Shown here: one piece after another, positions 41,805 to 51,130 of the stretch
Numbering within the stretch: the first letter of the stretch is position 1
How the letters are laid out: each line of letters opens with the position of its first letter
Assembly: GCA_013817245.1 (NCBI GenBank)
Contig: JACDDA010000002.1
Span: 92,242-156,241, forward strand
DNA length: 64,000 bases
Source: Gammaproteobacteria bacterium
GTDB taxonomy: Bacteria; Pseudomonadota; Gammaproteobacteria; HTCC5015
Direction: 5' to 3'
Notes under the pieces: generated by a model
Databases searched by the model: none
Told to the model about the DNA's origin: nothing
What the model saw: the letters and a program-made list of their open reading frames with translations, nothing else
Program-made: the position numbers and the translations under genes

Positions 41805-41936
41805 ATGTTGCAGAAAATCATTTTAACTTTCGTGTTGGCAATGGCTGTGGTCACTTTAGCCAGTTGTGAAACGACACGTGGGTTTGGCAAAGATTTAAAA
41901 ATATTAGGCGAGAAAATTGAAGGCAGTCCTGCTTAA
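41805..41936 (+). CDS. Entericidin-like small lipoprotein
   Basis: 43 residues, too short for many gene finders. MLQKIILTFVLAMAVVTLASC is a lipoprotein signal with Cys21 at the lipobox (LASC), immediately followed by ETTRGFGKDLKILGEKIEGS. This matches the entericidin pattern C-x-T-T-R-G-x-G-x-D, whose members are small membrane lipopeptides (EcnA/EcnB) linked to an antidote-toxin pair and stress lysis in enterics. GAGGG sits 6 bases before the ATG. It lies between tRNA-Gly and thiO. Only one member is present, so a paired toxin-antidote role is unproven. Confidence 0.8.
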   Translation: MLQKIILTFVLAMAVVTLASCETTRGFGKDLKILGEKIEGSPA

Positions 41937-41972
41937 TGCACCTCTTTCTGATTACTCCTTAGCTATAGCAGT

Positions 41973-43043
41973 ATGAAACAAGCACTTATCATTGGCGCCG
42001 GCGCGGTTGGTTTGCTGACGGCCTATTGTTTAAGGCAATACGGTTGGCAAGTGACGGTGCTCGATCAACATACCACTGGCAGCGAAGCTTCGTGGGCCGG
42101 CGGGGGTATTCTTTCGCCTTTATATCCATGGCGGCAATCTGCCGAGATTAACCAGTTGGCGCATTATTCGGCGGGGCTCTATGCCGAATGGGAAAAGAGC
42201 TGGCGAACCGATGGATATGGGGATATTGAATATTTAAGATCGGGCATGTTGGTGTTAGATGCTGCGAATGAGCAGGCATTAGTTGAGAACTGGGCAGTGC
42301 AGTATCAGCAAGCAATTACTTGGCATAGCCACCCTGAGACACAGTGGCCAGGTGTGGCATTAATGAATCAGCCTGCATTGTATTTACCGCAGGTAAGCCA
42401 AATTCGCCCGCCGCGTTTATTAAAAACCTTGGTTAATGTTTTGCGTGCGCAGGGAGTGGATATTCAAGAGCATCAAACCGTTCGCCGCTTGAAAACTAGC
42501 GCGCACGGTTGCGAAGTTATGATGGCCGATGGCACGCAAAAAACGGCGGATGTGGTGATCGTGGCTGCCGGTGCATGGACAGGATCGTTGTTAGCCACTA
42601 TCGGCATTGAAATACCCATTAAACCGGTTTATGGCGAAATGTTGTGCCTACAAAGCCCCGTAAAAGTACCCTGCATGATGATGCGGGACGGTTTTTACCT
42701 GATTCCACGCCAAGACGGCAGCGTGTTAGTCGGCAGCACGTTGGAAGATCGAGGTTTTGATAAAACTCTTAGCGATGATGGCGAACAACAATTGCGCCGC
42801 GCCGCGCAAAATATCTTGCCCGCATTAAAGCAAGCTGTAACCGAACACCATTGGGCAGGACTTCGGCCGAGTTCCCCTAGCGGCATACCCTGGATAGGCG
42901 CAGTAGCCGGCGTGTCAGGTCTCTATATAAATAGTGGGCATTTCCGTAATGGTCTAGTGATGGCTGCAGGCAGCGCGTCTTTATTGGCGGATCAACTTGA
43001 AGGCAAGCAGCCAGCTTTATCTTTGGATCATTATCATTGGTAA
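41973..43043 (+). CDS. thiO: Glycine oxidase ThiO (FAD-dependent)
   Basis: D-amino-acid-oxidase-type flavoprotein that yields iminoglycine for the thiazole of thiamine; 356 residues. The FAD motif is IIGAGAVGLLTAYCLRQYGWQVTVLD, followed by the family-typical SWAGGGILSPLYPWR. The C-terminal part has GLRPSSPSGIPWIGAV and NSGHFRNGLVMAAGSA. The same gene sits beside the fimT-pilE cluster in Pseudomonas. No other thiamine gene is near. Confidence 0.9.
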   Translation: MKQALIIGAGAVGLLTAYCLRQYGWQVTVLDQHTTGSEASWAGGGILSPLYPWRQSAEINQLAHYSAGLYAEWEKSWRTDGYGDIEYLRSGMLVLDAANEQALVENWAVQYQQAITWHSHPETQWPGVALMNQPALYLPQVSQIRPPRLLKTLVNVLRAQGVDIQEHQTVRRLKTSAHGCEVMMADGTQKTADVVIVAAGAWTGSLLATIGIEIPIKPVYGEMLCLQSPVKVPCMMMRDGFYLIPRQDGSVLVGSTLEDRGFDKTLSDDGEQQLRRAAQNILPALKQAVTEHHWAGLRPSSPSGIPWIGAVAGVSGLYINSGHFRNGLVMAAGSASLLADQLEGKQPALSLDHYHW

Positions 43044-43061
43044 AGATTATTGGGGCATACA

Positions 43062-43090
43062 TGGGCAAGAACTAAAAGCTTGCCTATAAT
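43062..43090 (+). promoter_or_regulatory. Promoter of tRNA-Thr
   Basis: Perfect TATAAT at 43085-43090, with TGGGCA at 43062-43067 (4 of 6 to TTGACA) 17 bases upstream. It ends 13 bases before the mature tRNA 5' end. Confidence 0.6.
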
Positions 43091-43103
43091 GCCCACCCTC
43101 CAC

Positions 43104-43179
<76 letters not shown>

Positions 43180-43449
43180 TTTTTGTAATGCCACCCATCG
43201 GCTTATTTGCAGAGTTGTATTTGAAGCCATTTTTTTCGGCTTTTCTGCTAAAAATGACGACATGTCGACAATTCGTCACTTATCTGACAAACCTTTCCGT
43301 TCGTACTTTGGTTTGCTGCTGGTAGTGATCCCCCCTTGCTATAGTCGCGTTCCACTAAAAGAACAGCTGAATGCGGGTAACCCAAAGCTCGGACAAACAA
43401 CACGTTCCGTCCTATGTCGCTAGCGCAATGACAGAGCAATGCTAAAACT
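43180..43449. other. Intergenic region between tRNA-Thr and fimT
   Basis: 270 bases that should contain the promoter of the pilin operon. A TATAGT -10-like hexamer lies at 43340-43345 without a good -35. I found no sigma-54 site with correct spacing and no conserved small gene. Confidence 0.4.
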
Positions 43450-44013
43450 ATGAATATGAAACGAGAATCTGGATTTACTATTATTGAACTCATGATCGCT
43501 ATCGCAGTTGGTGGCGTGTTATTAGCTTTAGCCGTACCAAGTTTTATGACGATGATACAAAACAATCGCATGACAAGTTCGCTTAATGGTTTTGTTGGCG
43601 CTATCCATGTCGCTCGCTCCGAATCTATTCGTCGCGGCAGTAATATCGTAATTTGCAAAAGCTCAAGTGGCACCGCGTGTACAGCAGGGTCGCAGTGGGA
43701 AGCTGGTTGGCTGGTGTTTGCAGATACGAATGCTAATAGTTCATTTGATGTAGGCGAAGATATTATTTTAATTGGCGAAGCATTAGATCAAACACTCACC
43801 TTGCGCGAAGCGCCTACTCTCACTCAAGTTATATATTCTGGTCGTGGATTTGCGGTGGGCTTAGCGCCAACAACGTTTACGATATGTGATGCTCGAGGAT
43901 CTAATGATGCTAAAGGTTTGGTGTTGTCTAGTGTGGGTCGTTTAAGCCGCACAGAAGATACCAATGGCGATACACAAGAAGATGTCGGCGGAGTTAATTT
44001 AGTATGTCCATAA
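43450..44013 (+). CDS. fimT: GspH/FimT family minor pseudopilin
   Basis: 187 residues with a type III signal: short basic leader MNMKRESG then FTIIELMIAIAVGGVLLALAVPSF, where PilD cleaves after Gly and methylates Phe; Glu5 of the mature chain is present. The C-terminal beta domain contains GRGFAVGLAPTTFTICDARG and the disulfide-suited Cys pair near ICKSSSGTAC. First gene of the minor-pilin operon (position of fimT/fimU in Pseudomonas, where two genes exist; here only one). Its end overlaps pilV by 10 bases. Confidence 0.9.
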   Translation: MNMKRESGFTIIELMIAIAVGGVLLALAVPSFMTMIQNNRMTSSLNGFVGAIHVARSESIRRGSNIVICKSSSGTACTAGSQWEAGWLVFADTNANSSFDVGEDIILIGEALDQTLTLREAPTLTQVIYSGRGFAVGLAPTTFTICDARGSNDAKGLVLSSVGRLSRTEDTNGDTQEDVGGVNLVCP

Positions 44014-44489
44014 AACGCCAAAAACAAGAATATGGTTTTACCTTAATAGAAGCGTTAATTACCTTATTGGTATTTTCGGTTGGTCTATTGGGTATTGCCG
44101 CTTTGCAATTAAGTGCTATGCGCGGCGCCGCAAATGCTTATGACAATACCCGAGCAGTTGCTTTGTCGTATGACATTATTGATCGGATGCGCGCAAACCC
44201 AGATGCATTGCTCAGCGGCGAATATGACGATGTTGATACTACCGCTGCTCCTACTGCACCGGACTGTACTGCCGGTTGCGCAGCGAACGAATTAGCTAAA
44301 TTAAATATTAGTGAGTGGGCTGCTGCAGTCGCACAATTACCATCGGGTCAAGGCCAAATTAAAGGTGATAATGGAAGTTTTGTTGTAACGGTGCTGTGGG
44401 ATGACGCGCACACGGGTGCAACAGGTACTGATTGCAATCCTACATCGTCTAGTTCTTTGACCTGCTTCCGGCTCGAGGTGGATATATGA
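44004..44489 (+). CDS. pilV: Type IV pilus minor pilin PilV
   Basis: 161 residues; prepilin leader MSIKRQKQEYG then FTLIEALITLLVFSVGLLGIAALQLSAMRGA, the PilV/GspI-like N-terminal helix. The Asp/Thr-rich C-terminal region includes several Cys (PDCTAGCA, DCN...LTC). It forms part of the priming complex with FimT, PilW and PilX at the pilus tip. It overlaps fimT by 10 bases and pilW by 4, indicating coupled translation. Confidence 0.9.
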   Translation: MSIKRQKQEYGFTLIEALITLLVFSVGLLGIAALQLSAMRGAANAYDNTRAVALSYDIIDRMRANPDALLSGEYDDVDTTAAPTAPDCTAGCAANELAKLNISEWAAAVAQLPSGQGQIKGDNGSFVVTVLWDDAHTGATGTDCNPTSSSSLTCFRLEVDI

Positions 44490-45490
44490 TGAAGCAGTTT
44501 AAACACCAATCCGGTTTTTCACTTATCGAAATGATGGTGGGATTAGTTTTAAGTTTATTTTTAATTGGCGGCGTTATTCAGGTTTATATTGCTAATAAAG
44601 ATAAATATCGTTTTGTAGAAGCTGCTGCACGCGTACAGGAAAATTTACGATTTGCTGTAGAAACTATCACCCGAGATGCTCGGCAAGCGCGCTTTTATGG
44701 CTGCATCAATAATCCAGGGAAAGTCGAAATCCATTTAGATCCAGCAGGAGCCGGTTATAACCCTGTTATACATGCTTTTCAGCATGGTGTAATTGGCGAA
44801 GATGCTACAGGATTAAATGGCGCCGATGGCATTACGCTCCAAGGAGCATTTCAACATCGCTTACCTTTACTCTCGGTAGTGAGCCCCGGTGTTTTAATGA
44901 CATCGCCTGATCATGGCATTATGGCCGGTAGTTTTTTTGCGATATCTAATTGTAATGCTTTTGCAAAAAAATCAAGAGAAATTTTTCAAGCAACCGCGGG
45001 TGATCAAGCTTCCGGACAAATCGATTTTGGTATTGGCGCAGGTATGCCTGGCAATAAAACTAATACTCCCATAGCTAATGCTTATAACAACAAAGGTGAC
45101 GCTTCTGTTTATCCGCTCTCCACAATTACTTATAGCATTGCGCTTTCTACACAAACGAATGAACCATCTTTGTTTCGTCAAGCGGATGAATTAGCCGCCG
45201 GTATTGAAAACATGCAAATTCTATATGGCATTTATAGAGACACTGGCGTTTATGAATATAAAACAGCCACAGAACTTCTAGCGGCGAGTGCTTTGGCGAA
45301 TCCAGCCGAAGAATTTAATAATGTAGTCAGTATAAAGCTTTCGATTTTGGCCGTTTCTCAAATGCAAAATGTACTAGAGGAACCTCAGAAGTATGAATTT
45401 AATGGCGCGCAATTAACCGCGCCTGACAGACGCTTGCGCCACGTGATTGAGACGGTTATAGCCGTTAGAAATCGGTTATCGACAAATTGA
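44486..45490 (+). CDS. pilW: Type IV pilus minor pilin PilW
   Basis: 334 residues, the large minor pilin. Leader MMKQFKHQSG then FSLIEMMVGLVLSLFLIGGVIQVYIANKDKYR. PilW domain features are visible: ETITRDARQARFYGC, DGITLQGA, ISNCNAFAKK and, near the end, AGIENMQILYGIYRDTGVYEY. A C-terminal VIETVIAVRNRL completes the family pattern. Confidence 0.92.
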   Translation: MMKQFKHQSGFSLIEMMVGLVLSLFLIGGVIQVYIANKDKYRFVEAAARVQENLRFAVETITRDARQARFYGCINNPGKVEIHLDPAGAGYNPVIHAFQHGVIGEDATGLNGADGITLQGAFQHRLPLLSVVSPGVLMTSPDHGIMAGSFFAISNCNAFAKKSREIFQATAGDQASGQIDFGIGAGMPGNKTNTPIANAYNNKGDASVYPLSTITYSIALSTQTNEPSLFRQADELAAGIENMQILYGIYRDTGVYEYKTATELLAASALANPAEEFNNVVSIKLSILAVSQMQNVLEEPQKYEFNGAQLTAPDRRLRHVIETVIAVRNRLSTN

Positions 45491-45505
45491 TAAGACAACA
45501 GACAG

Positions 45506-46054
45506 ATGAGACTCATGAAAAAAATACCTATTAAAAATCATTCTTCCGAAGGCGGTGCTGCGCTCGTCATCGGATTGATTATTTTATTGGTAATGACGAT
45601 GCTTAGTTTGTCTTCTATGACAACAAGCCGTATGGAATACAAAATGGCGGGTAATAATCGTGATGTATATGTGTCGTTTCAAATGTCTGAAGCTGCACTA
45701 ATAGCCGCCGAGAAATCTTTAAAGGCAACACCTACTATTGATTTATTAGGCCGGTTAGGCGTTGTGACGGGTTATAGCGACACGTCCAATACACCGCAAG
45801 CTGATTTATATTTAGATCAAAATGCAGCATGGTGGCAAACCGTTGGAGTTGAATATGTTCCTCCGACAACAGCGTCCAATGGTGTAGAAACAGCCAGTAA
45901 TCCACGCTATTACTACGAATACATTCGAGAAGTAAAAGGCTCGAATGCTATGGGAGATCTCCATGTTATCGATATGTATAGAGTCACAGTATATGCCGAA
46001 GGCCAGACCACTAACTCTGCAACTATTCTGCAGAGCGTTTATGGCACCATGTAA
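45506..46054 (+). CDS. pilX: Type IV pilus assembly protein PilX
   Basis: 182 residues; a PilX-type N-terminus with GGAALVIGLIILLVMTMLSLSSMTTSRMEYKMAGNNRDVYVSFQMSEAALIAAEK. The leader is longer and lacks the usual GF-T/SLIE motif, as is normal for PilX. An ATG at 45515 is an alternative start. Sits between pilW and pilY1 in the priming-complex operon. Confidence 0.88.
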   Translation: MRLMKKIPIKNHSSEGGAALVIGLIILLVMTMLSLSSMTTSRMEYKMAGNNRDVYVSFQMSEAALIAAEKSLKATPTIDLLGRLGVVTGYSDTSNTPQADLYLDQNAAWWQTVGVEYVPPTTASNGVETASNPRYYYEYIREVKGSNAMGDLHVIDMYRVTVYAEGQTTNSATILQSVYGTM

Positions 46055-46074
46055 AAATGAAAGAGGACATTGTC

Positions 46075-49000
46075 ATGTTTAGAAAAATACGTGTTTGGTT
46101 AAAAACAGCGGCTATAGCTGCTTTTATTAGCATGGTTTTTAATCCGGTAGCGATGGCTGCTGAAATTGCCCAGGTGCCTTTGTTCTTATCAAAAACAGCT
46201 GATCCGTTGGTGATGTTACAGCTATCACGAGATCATCAGTTATTTTATAAAGCTTATAATGATTACAGTGATATTGATGATGATGGTATTGCTGAAACAA
46301 CTTATAAACATGATTTCGAATATTATGGTTATTTCGATTCTTTAACGTGCTACACCTACACAGGCGGCGTATTTGTAGCGTCTTCCGATGCTTCGGCCAA
46401 TGAATATCTGGTCGACGGAGTCACTAAAAATCCAGATTTTAAATATTGCAATCTCGGCGCAGCCTCGGGCGAATGGAGTGGTAACTTTTTAAATTGGTTG
46501 TCGATGTCACGAATGGATGTCGTACGTAAAGTATTGTATGGCGGCTATCGCAGTACCGATACTGCTTCTCAAACAGTTCTTGAGCGCACCTCTCTTCCGA
46601 ACGATGCGCATAGTTGGGCAAAATATTACAAAGGCGCTGATGTTGCTAAATTAACGCCGTTTGGCTCTAGCGTAACGCTTACAGACAATGATTTGAAAAA
46701 AAACGGACTTACTTTTTGTAATACCACGTTCGCGCCTAATGCTGATAGATCACAAAGTACCACGCAGCCACCCTTAATTCGTGTCGCTAAAGGTAACTAT
46801 TCTTTATGGGCTTCCAATGAGCGTTGGCAGTGTTTGTGGCAAGAAGAAATTGGAGGCAAGAGCGCGGGTGGCGGTGGCAACTCAAATACAGCCGCATCTG
46901 GTATTGATGCTTATAATTCCAGCCCTAATAATGCGGGTGCGCAAAACAAATCTCTTGGTGCAGCTAATTACTACGCGCGCGTAGCAGTCTGCAAACAAAA
47001 AGCCGCCAATCAATTTTATGGCGGAGAAGCCGCTTCATGTTTTCGTTATGAGTATGAAGTAGCGGGAACCCCATATGAAAGCTTTAAGCCGCACGGCTTG
47101 TTGCAGCAATATGCAAGTACAGTACGTTTTGGTTTGCTAACCGGTAGTTATAATAAAAATATTTCAGGTGGTGTGTTGCATAAAAATATTTCGTTAATGG
47201 GTAATGAAATCAATGCTAACGGCACGTTCAATAAATCAGGCTCTAGTTTAATTGGCGCCATCGACGCTTTGCGGATGTATGGTTATAACTATGGAAATGG
47301 TACTTATATCGGCGGTGGTACAGTCGATGATTGTAATTTCCAACAAACAAGCTTTGTCCAAGGAAAATGCAGAAGTTGGGGCAATCCATTATCGGAAATG
47401 TTTTTAGAAACCATTCGTTATTTTGCGAACAAAGGGACTACTGTTGCTACGCCAGCATTTGATACGGATGACTCGACCGTTTTCCCTGGTTTAAAAGTAA
47501 CGGCGTGGAATGCACCATTAAATACAGATAATTATTGCGCGTCCTTAAATACAATTGTGTTTAATGCGAGTGTAAGTTCTTATGACGGTGACCAATTGGG
47601 CGGTTTTTCAGCGTTACCTGATCAAGATGGCAAAGATTTAAATGCGTGGGTTAATCTTATTGGCGAGACAGAAGGCATTAATGGTAAGTCAGTATTTATA
47701 GGACAAATCCCCGCTACACCTGTGGATGAAATTTCTTGCTCTCCTAAGACATTAGCGTTTCTTTCAGATGCCAAAGGCGTATGTCCTGAAGCACCGACGT
47801 CGGAAGGAACTTATAATGTTGCAGGCTTAGCTTATTATGCGCGCGTTCGTGATTTGCGTGATGATTTGGCTGATAAACAACAATTAAATACTTATGCTGT
47901 TGCTTTATCTCCTGCAGTGCCCCGTATCGATGTGGTCGTTGCGCGAGATGCTAGTAATAAACCTACCAAAGTCGTTTCCATATTACCTTCTTATGTTTTA
48001 AAAGTAGGCGGACAAATTGGTGCGGGCACCTTGGTTGATTTCAAAGTTATTTCCCAAACGGCAACTACCGGCACCTACTATATAAATTGGGAAGACAGTG
48101 AGCAGGGCGGTGACTATGACCAAGATATTTGGGGCGTATTAAAGTGGACTTTAATTGGCACCGCAGGTAATTACACCGGCATTAAAATAGAGACAGATGC
48201 TATTGCCGAATCCACGGTTAATCCACAAGGTTTTGGGTATGTCATTTCAGGTACTACGAAAGATGGTTTTCATGCGCATTCGGGTATTGAGGGTTATAAC
48301 TTCATAGATGCTACCGGTGCTTTAGGTTGTAATAACTGCCAGGTAGGCAATGCGATGACGGCCTATACCTATGATATTGGCGCTAACACAACAGCGTTGC
48401 TAATGGAGCAGCCGTTATATTACGCCGCTAAATTTGGTGGTTTTATTGATGCCAATGGCAATAACAAACCAGAACCTGTAGGTGATCCGATTGCTGCACA
48501 GGAATGGGATAAAGATAAAAATACTATTCCTGATAATTACTTTTATGTTACCGATCCTAGCAAATTAGTCAGTGAATTAAGTAAAGTATTAAATAGCATT
48601 GCTAAACAACGTGCTTCTGCGGCGTCGGTAGCGGCTAACTCAGTTTCCTTGGGTACTGAAACTACTATTTATCAAGCTGTATTTAACAGCGGTGTCTGGG
48701 AAGGCGATTTGATGGCGCTGAATATAGATCCCACCACTGGCGCAGTCGGCGTTGTAAAATGGCAAGCGGCGACAAAGCTAAATAGTAAAACTTGGTCGAC
48801 TCGGCAAATTGTGACTTATGATCCTATCAATAATAAAGGCATCCCTTTTGAGTGGTCAGCATTAAATGCCGTACAACAAGCGGCGATGAATATTAACCCG
48901 GATAACTTAGCCACTGATGGTCGTGGTGAAGATAGGGTGAATCATTTACGCGGTGATACTTCCAACGAATTAAGACAAGGCTCTCAAAACGCGGTGTTTC

Positions 49001-50688
49001 GTAGTCGTGATTCTTTGCTAGGTGATATCGTGGGTTCTACACCGGTTTATGTAGGTAATAAGGCTTCACGATATCGTTTTAACGGCATACGCCCTGCGGA
49101 TTATTATGCTTTTGCTGCAGGTTATGCTGGTCGTCAATCGGTTGTTTATGCAGGTGCAAATGACGGTATGTTGCATGCATTTGATGCTGCGACGGGCGAA
49201 GAACTTTTTGCTTACGTTCCTAGCCAAATATTTAACAAATTAAATGAATTAACCTCAAATGCTTATGCTCACCAATTTTATGTGGATGGTGATGCCGTAG
49301 CCGCAGATGCGTATGTCGATCAATTAGGTGGTTGGGCGACAGTGTTGGTGGGTTCGTTACGCGGCGGTGGTAAAGGTTTTTACGCATTAAATATCACCAA
49401 CCCCGCGCAGTTTACTACTGGGAATGCCGCGAGTGCGGTGATGTGGGAAGTGAATGCGGATACAGATCCTGATATGGGTTATAGCTATAGCAGACCGAAT
49501 ATCGTAAGACTGGAAAATGGTAAATGGGGCGCAGTCTTTAGCAATGGATATAAGAGCGTCTCGGGTAAAGCCGTCCTTTATATATTAGATATCGGAGACG
49601 GCAGTATTATCAAGAAAATCACCGTTCCTTCTACAGGTACGAATGGTTTATCCAGTCCCGTACTCGTTGATATAGATGATGACGGTATTGCAGATACTGC
49701 ATATGCAGGAGATCTGCGCGGTAATTTGTGGAAATTTAATTTAAGTTCGAGTAATGCTACTGATTGGACTGCCGTTAGTCATAATGGCACGGTAAACGAA
49801 CCATTCTTCGTGGCGAAAGATGCTGCGGGTAATCGTCAGCCGATTACATCCAGACCGACAGCGGGTGGTGATAAAGTATTATTTGGTACAGGTAAATATT
49901 ATGAAGAGGGTGACGATGCTGATGCATCTCCGCAAACGCAAACTTTTTATGGCGTCACAACGTATAATTCTTCAGTGCCTACCAGCACCATCACGCGGGA
50001 TGCTTTAGTAGCACAAACCATTACGACTCAAGAAATGGCCACTATTGAAGGTTTGGACGCAGACGGTAAAGAAACCAGCGTTACTCAAGAAGTGCGCCTG
50101 ATCAGTAATAATACGGTTGGCTCATCAAGTATGGGCTGGTATATGGATTTAGTGTATCCAGCGGGTTCTGCTTCAGTGGGCGAAAGAGTAGTAACCAATC
50201 CGCAATATTTCTTTGGTCGGATTATGTTCGCTACGCTAATACCCTCTGTTCAACCTTGTGAAGCCGGCGGTACAGGTTGGTTAATGACCTTAGATGCAGA
50301 AACCGGTAAAGAAGTACCAGGTGGTGCACTAGACTCTAATGGCGATGGATTAATTAATTCACGCGATAAGTATAAAGGTCAGTATGTTGGCGGTAGTTTC
50401 TCGCCAAATGGTATACCACAACCACCAACCATCATTGTGGATACAAAAACCAATACGATTAAATTATATTCTGTCGCATCGGATGGTAGTTTGATTGCTC
50501 TCCCAATTGATCCTTCGAATAATCCAGCGCCGGATCCACTCTGTGATACAAATGGCGATGGCGTCTGTGACTGTAAAGATACTAATACATGCCCTCCTGG
50601 CGGTGGCGGTGGCGGTGGTTCAGTTGTTCCACCCACAGGCAAAGGCCCAGCTGGCTTAGGTCGAAATATGTGGCATCAAGTACGCTAA
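46075..50688 (+). CDS. pilY1: Type IV pilus tip adhesin/assembly protein PilY1
   Basis: 1537 residues from the ATG at 46075, preceded by AGAGGA with 7-base spacing; an upstream ATG at 46057 would add six residues. It is longer than Pseudomonas PilY1 (about 1160). The signal peptide ends near AMAAE. The C-terminal half is the PilC/PilY1 beta-propeller with GDIVGSTPVYVGNKASRYR, FAAGYAGRQSVVYAGANDGMLHAFDAATGEELFAYVP and LVGSLRGGGKGFYALNIT. A calcium-type loop DIDDDGIAD lies around residue 1199; a related acidic stretch, SDIDDDGIAETTY, lies near the N-terminus, and DSNGDGLINSRD and DTNGDGVCDCKD near the C-terminus. The tail is Gly/Pro-rich. Confidence 0.93.
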   Translation: MFRKIRVWLKTAAIAAFISMVFNPVAMAAEIAQVPLFLSKTADPLVMLQLSRDHQLFYKAYNDYSDIDDDGIAETTYKHDFEYYGYFDSLTCYTYTGGVFVASSDASANEYLVDGVTKNPDFKYCNLGAASGEWSGNFLNWLSMSRMDVVRKVLYGGYRSTDTASQTVLERTSLPNDAHSWAKYYKGADVAKLTPFGSSVTLTDNDLKKNGLTFCNTTFAPNADRSQSTTQPPLIRVAKGNYSLWASNERWQCLWQEEIGGKSAGGGGNSNTAASGIDAYNSSPNNAGAQNKSLGAANYYARVAVCKQKAANQFYGGEAASCFRYEYEVAGTPYESFKPHGLLQQYASTVRFGLLTGSYNKNISGGVLHKNISLMGNEINANGTFNKSGSSLIGAIDALRMYGYNYGNGTYIGGGTVDDCNFQQTSFVQGKCRSWGNPLSEMFLETIRYFANKGTTVATPAFDTDDSTVFPGLKVTAWNAPLNTDNYCASLNTIVFNASVSSYDGDQLGGFSALPDQDGKDLNAWVNLIGETEGINGKSVFIGQIPATPVDEISCSPKTLAFLSDAKGVCPEAPTSEGTYNVAGLAYYARVRDLRDDLADKQQLNTYAVALSPAVPRIDVVVARDASNKPTKVVSILPSYVLKVGGQIGAGTLVDFKVISQTATTGTYYINWEDSEQGGDYDQDIWGVLKWTLIGTAGNYTGIKIETDAIAESTVNPQGFGYVISGTTKDGFHAHSGIEGYNFIDATGALGCNNCQVGNAMTAYTYDIGANTTALLMEQPLYYAAKFGGFIDANGNNKPEPVGDPIAAQEWDKDKNTIPDNYFYVTDPSKLVSELSKVLNSIAKQRASAASVAANSVSLGTETTIYQAVFNSGVWEGDLMALNIDPTTGAVGVVKWQAATKLNSKTWSTRQIVTYDPINNKGIPFEWSALNAVQQAAMNINPDNLATDGRGEDRVNHLRGDTSNELRQGSQNAVFRSRDSLLGDIVGSTPVYVGNKASRYRFNGIRPADYYAFAAGYAGRQSVVYAGANDGMLHAFDAATGEELFAYVPSQIFNKLNELTSNAYAHQFYVDGDAVAADAYVDQLGGWATVLVGSLRGGGKGFYALNITNPAQFTTGNAASAVMWEVNADTDPDMGYSYSRPNIVRLENGKWGAVFSNGYKSVSGKAVLYILDIGDGSIIKKITVPSTGTNGLSSPVLVDIDDDGIADTAYAGDLRGNLWKFNLSSSNATDWTAVSHNGTVNEPFFVAKDAAGNRQPITSRPTAGGDKVLFGTGKYYEEGDDADASPQTQTFYGVTTYNSSVPTSTITRDALVAQTITTQEMATIEGLDADGKETSVTQEVRLISNNTVGSSSMGWYMDLVYPAGSASVGERVVTNPQYFFGRIMFATLIPSVQPCEAGGTGWLMTLDAETGKEVPGGALDSNGDGLINSRDKYKGQYVGGSFSPNGIPQPPTIIVDTKTNTIKLYSVASDGSLIALPIDPSNNPAPDPLCDTNGDGVCDCKDTNTCPPGGGGGGGSVVPPTGKGPAGLGRNMWHQVR

Positions 50689-50702
50689 TAGAGGCATGTG
50701 TT

Positions 50703-51119
50703 ATGAAAAGAAGTGAGCAAAAAGGTTTTACGTTAATTGAGTTGATGATCGCTGTCGCTATTGTGGGATTGTTAACCGCGATTGCGTTGCCTGCTTATGA
50801 TGAGCAAATGCGCAAAACGCGGCGTGCTGATGGTAAGGCCGCGTTGTCAAATGTTGCGCAACGCTTGGAAAAGTGTGCAGCGGTTTACGGTGTTTACAAT
50901 AATGCTAATTGTGGTGTGACGCTGCCTGTAAATTCTGACGAAGGTTATTACGAAGTTAGTAGCACAGCATTGACCGCCTCTACTTATACAATACAGGTTC
51001 AACCTCGTGCAGCGGCCGCGCAAAAAAATGATACGGCCTGTTGGACAATGGCATTAAATAATCTTGGCCAGAAAACAGCAACAGATGATGGCGGTGCTGC
51101 GGCTCCTAAGTGTTGGTAA
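50703..51119 (+). CDS. pilE: Type IV pilin PilE-like
   Basis: 138 residues. Leader MKRSEQKG, then FTLIELMIAVAIVGLLTAIALPAYDEQMRKTRRADGKAALSNVAQRLEKC, typical of the PilE minor-pilin/ComP group. A C-terminal disulfide is likely between Cys in TACWTMAL and the final KCW. GAGG lies 8 bases upstream of this ATG; the frame stays open upstream into pilY1 but that part does not look like a pilin. No pilY2 gene lies between pilY1 and this gene. It converges with ispH. Confidence 0.92.
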   Translation: MKRSEQKGFTLIELMIAVAIVGLLTAIALPAYDEQMRKTRRADGKAALSNVAQRLEKCAAVYGVYNNANCGVTLPVNSDEGYYEVSSTALTASTYTIQVQPRAAAAQKNDTACWTMALNNLGQKTATDDGGAAAPKCW

Positions 51120-51130
51120 ACGCTAAGCGG

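Noticed and set aside
43320..43345. Possible sigma-54 promoter before fimT (TGG...TTGC)
   Set aside because: The GG and GC elements are 15 bases apart, whereas sigma-54 promoters need 10.
50589..50702. Upstream extension of the pilE reading frame
   Set aside because: The added residues overlap pilY1 and precede a clear prepilin leader with its own ribosome site.
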